Source of the DNA: Bacillus sp. FSL K6-3431
Lineage (GTDB): Bacteria; Bacillota; Bacilli; Bacillales; Bacillaceae_C
DNA length: 64,000 nt
Direction: 5' to 3'
NCBI RefSeq assembly: GCF_038002605.1
Contig: NZ_JBBOCT010000001.1
Location: 2,604,001 to 2,668,000, forward strand
Within the stretch, counting starts at the first letter, position 1. Every line of letters starts with the position of its first letter. Positions 63,682 through 64,000 of the stretch are shown here, one piece after another. The position numbers and the translations under genes are program-made. The notes below the pieces were generated by a model, which worked only from the letters and a program-made list of their open reading frames with translations, did not search any database and was not told the origin of the DNA.

Positions 63682-64000
63682 TTGAGTATCTTATCGAGCC
63701 AAATCCCTGTTCAAGATGAAATTCATTATTTTACCAATGAAGGAATTGGAATAACACGAAGAAAGTGCCTTCTTGATGTAGAGACAGCAACTGATACGAT
63801 CCTTAAAGAGGTCGATAGTAGAAAAGGAGCTTTATTTTCTAGTCGTTACGATTATCCAGGGCGATATTCGCGTTGGGATGTTGGCTTTTATAACCCCCTA
63901 ATAGAAATTCGTGCAAATGGAAAAGAGTTTAGTATAGATGCTCAAAATCAAAGGGGAGAAATATTACTAACGCCAATCTCTAAAAAGTTAAAAATGGTAT
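63682..64000 (+). CDS. trpE: anthranilate synthase, fused TrpE(G) type, 5' part only
   Basis: First enzyme of tryptophan synthesis, chorismate to anthranilate. Only 106 codons lie in the window. GIGITRRK, DSRKGALFSSRYDYPGRYSRW and NQRGEILLTPISKKLK match the N-terminus of the long TrpE-TrpG fusion proteins known from rhizobia and some other bacteria, rather than the separate B. subtilis TrpE. The start is TTG 63682, eight bases after AAGGAGG. A TRAP-binding leader precedes it, so tryptophan should switch it off by attenuation. Whether the TrpG domain is fused must be read beyond the window. Confidence 0.85.
   Translation, partial: MSILSSQIPVQDEIHYFTNEGIGITRRKCLLDVETATDTILKEVDSRKGALFSSRYDYPGRYSRWDVGFYNPLIEIRANGKEFSIDAQNQRGEILLTPISKKLKMV

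Overview
The window is AT-rich DNA from a low-GC Gram-positive bacterium, most likely a Bacillaceae genus close to Oceanobacillus, Virgibacillus or Gracilibacillus. Supporting signs are strong AGGAGG-type ribosome sites, frequent TTG and GTG starts, sigma-A promoters, CcpA-type cre sites, PurR boxes, PhoP boxes, a TRAP-type trp leader, lipoprotein solute-binding proteins, and B. subtilis-like gene families (YesM/YesN, LplB/YtcP, Gan, PurBCSQLF, YhfK, YfiT). I found no rRNA or tRNA gene and no CRISPR array. Everything here is read by eye, without database searches.

Layout. 0.4-4.4 kb: HAD phosphatase, glycerophosphodiesterase, a broken sugar-type permease, an endonuclease/exonuclease/phosphatase-fold hydrolase and a short L,D-transpeptidase. 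4.6-9.9 kb: NAD-dependent epimerase, the remnant of a sigma factor gene, a secreted MBL-fold/DUF3006 pair, VanZ, and an LCP ligase. 9.9-10.75 kb: a frameshifted REP-associated tyrosine transposase bounded by inverted REP palindromes; related palindromes recur at 45.5 and 49.2 kb. 10.8-15.5 kb: a sugar locus (AraC regulator, solute-binding lipoprotein under a perfect cre, a fused scar of a second binding protein and a GH43 enzyme, Gfo/Idh oxidoreductase). 15.8-16.06 kb: a promoter, a folded RNA and a terminator, a candidate unrecognised small RNA. 17.7-27.6 kb: a two-component regulated ABC importer locus with a PhyH-type dioxygenase and an FAD oxidoreductase. 28-33 kb: transglutaminase-like protein, CBM9-like protein and a cytoplasmic GH18 enzyme under cre control. 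33.5-37.3 kb: YhfK-like protein, cytochrome P450, PadR regulator and a decayed membrane protein. 37.6-41.6 kb: two divergent secreted phosphoesterases, each behind an 11-bp periodic PhoP box. 41.8-45.5 kb: an RbsABC-type importer. 47.1-54 kb: galacto-oligosaccharide genes ganRSPQA. 54.6-62.9 kb: purBCSQLF and purA. 63.1-64 kb: an IS3 remnant, then a TRAP-binding leader and the start of a fused TrpE(G)-type anthranilate synthase gene.

How it fits together. Most of the window is for scavenging: plant or microbial glycans (GH43 remnant, GH42, GH18, CBM9, four importer systems), phosphate from esters (GDPD, two Pho-box phosphatases) and unusual carbohydrate or aglycone oxidation (Gfo/Idh, FAD enzyme, PhyH). 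Several clusters show decay: a permease, a sigma factor, a sulfatase, a GH43/SBP fusion, a membrane protein and transposases are all broken. The pur cluster lacks purEK at its 5' end, where a short scar remains, and purMNHD at its 3' end.
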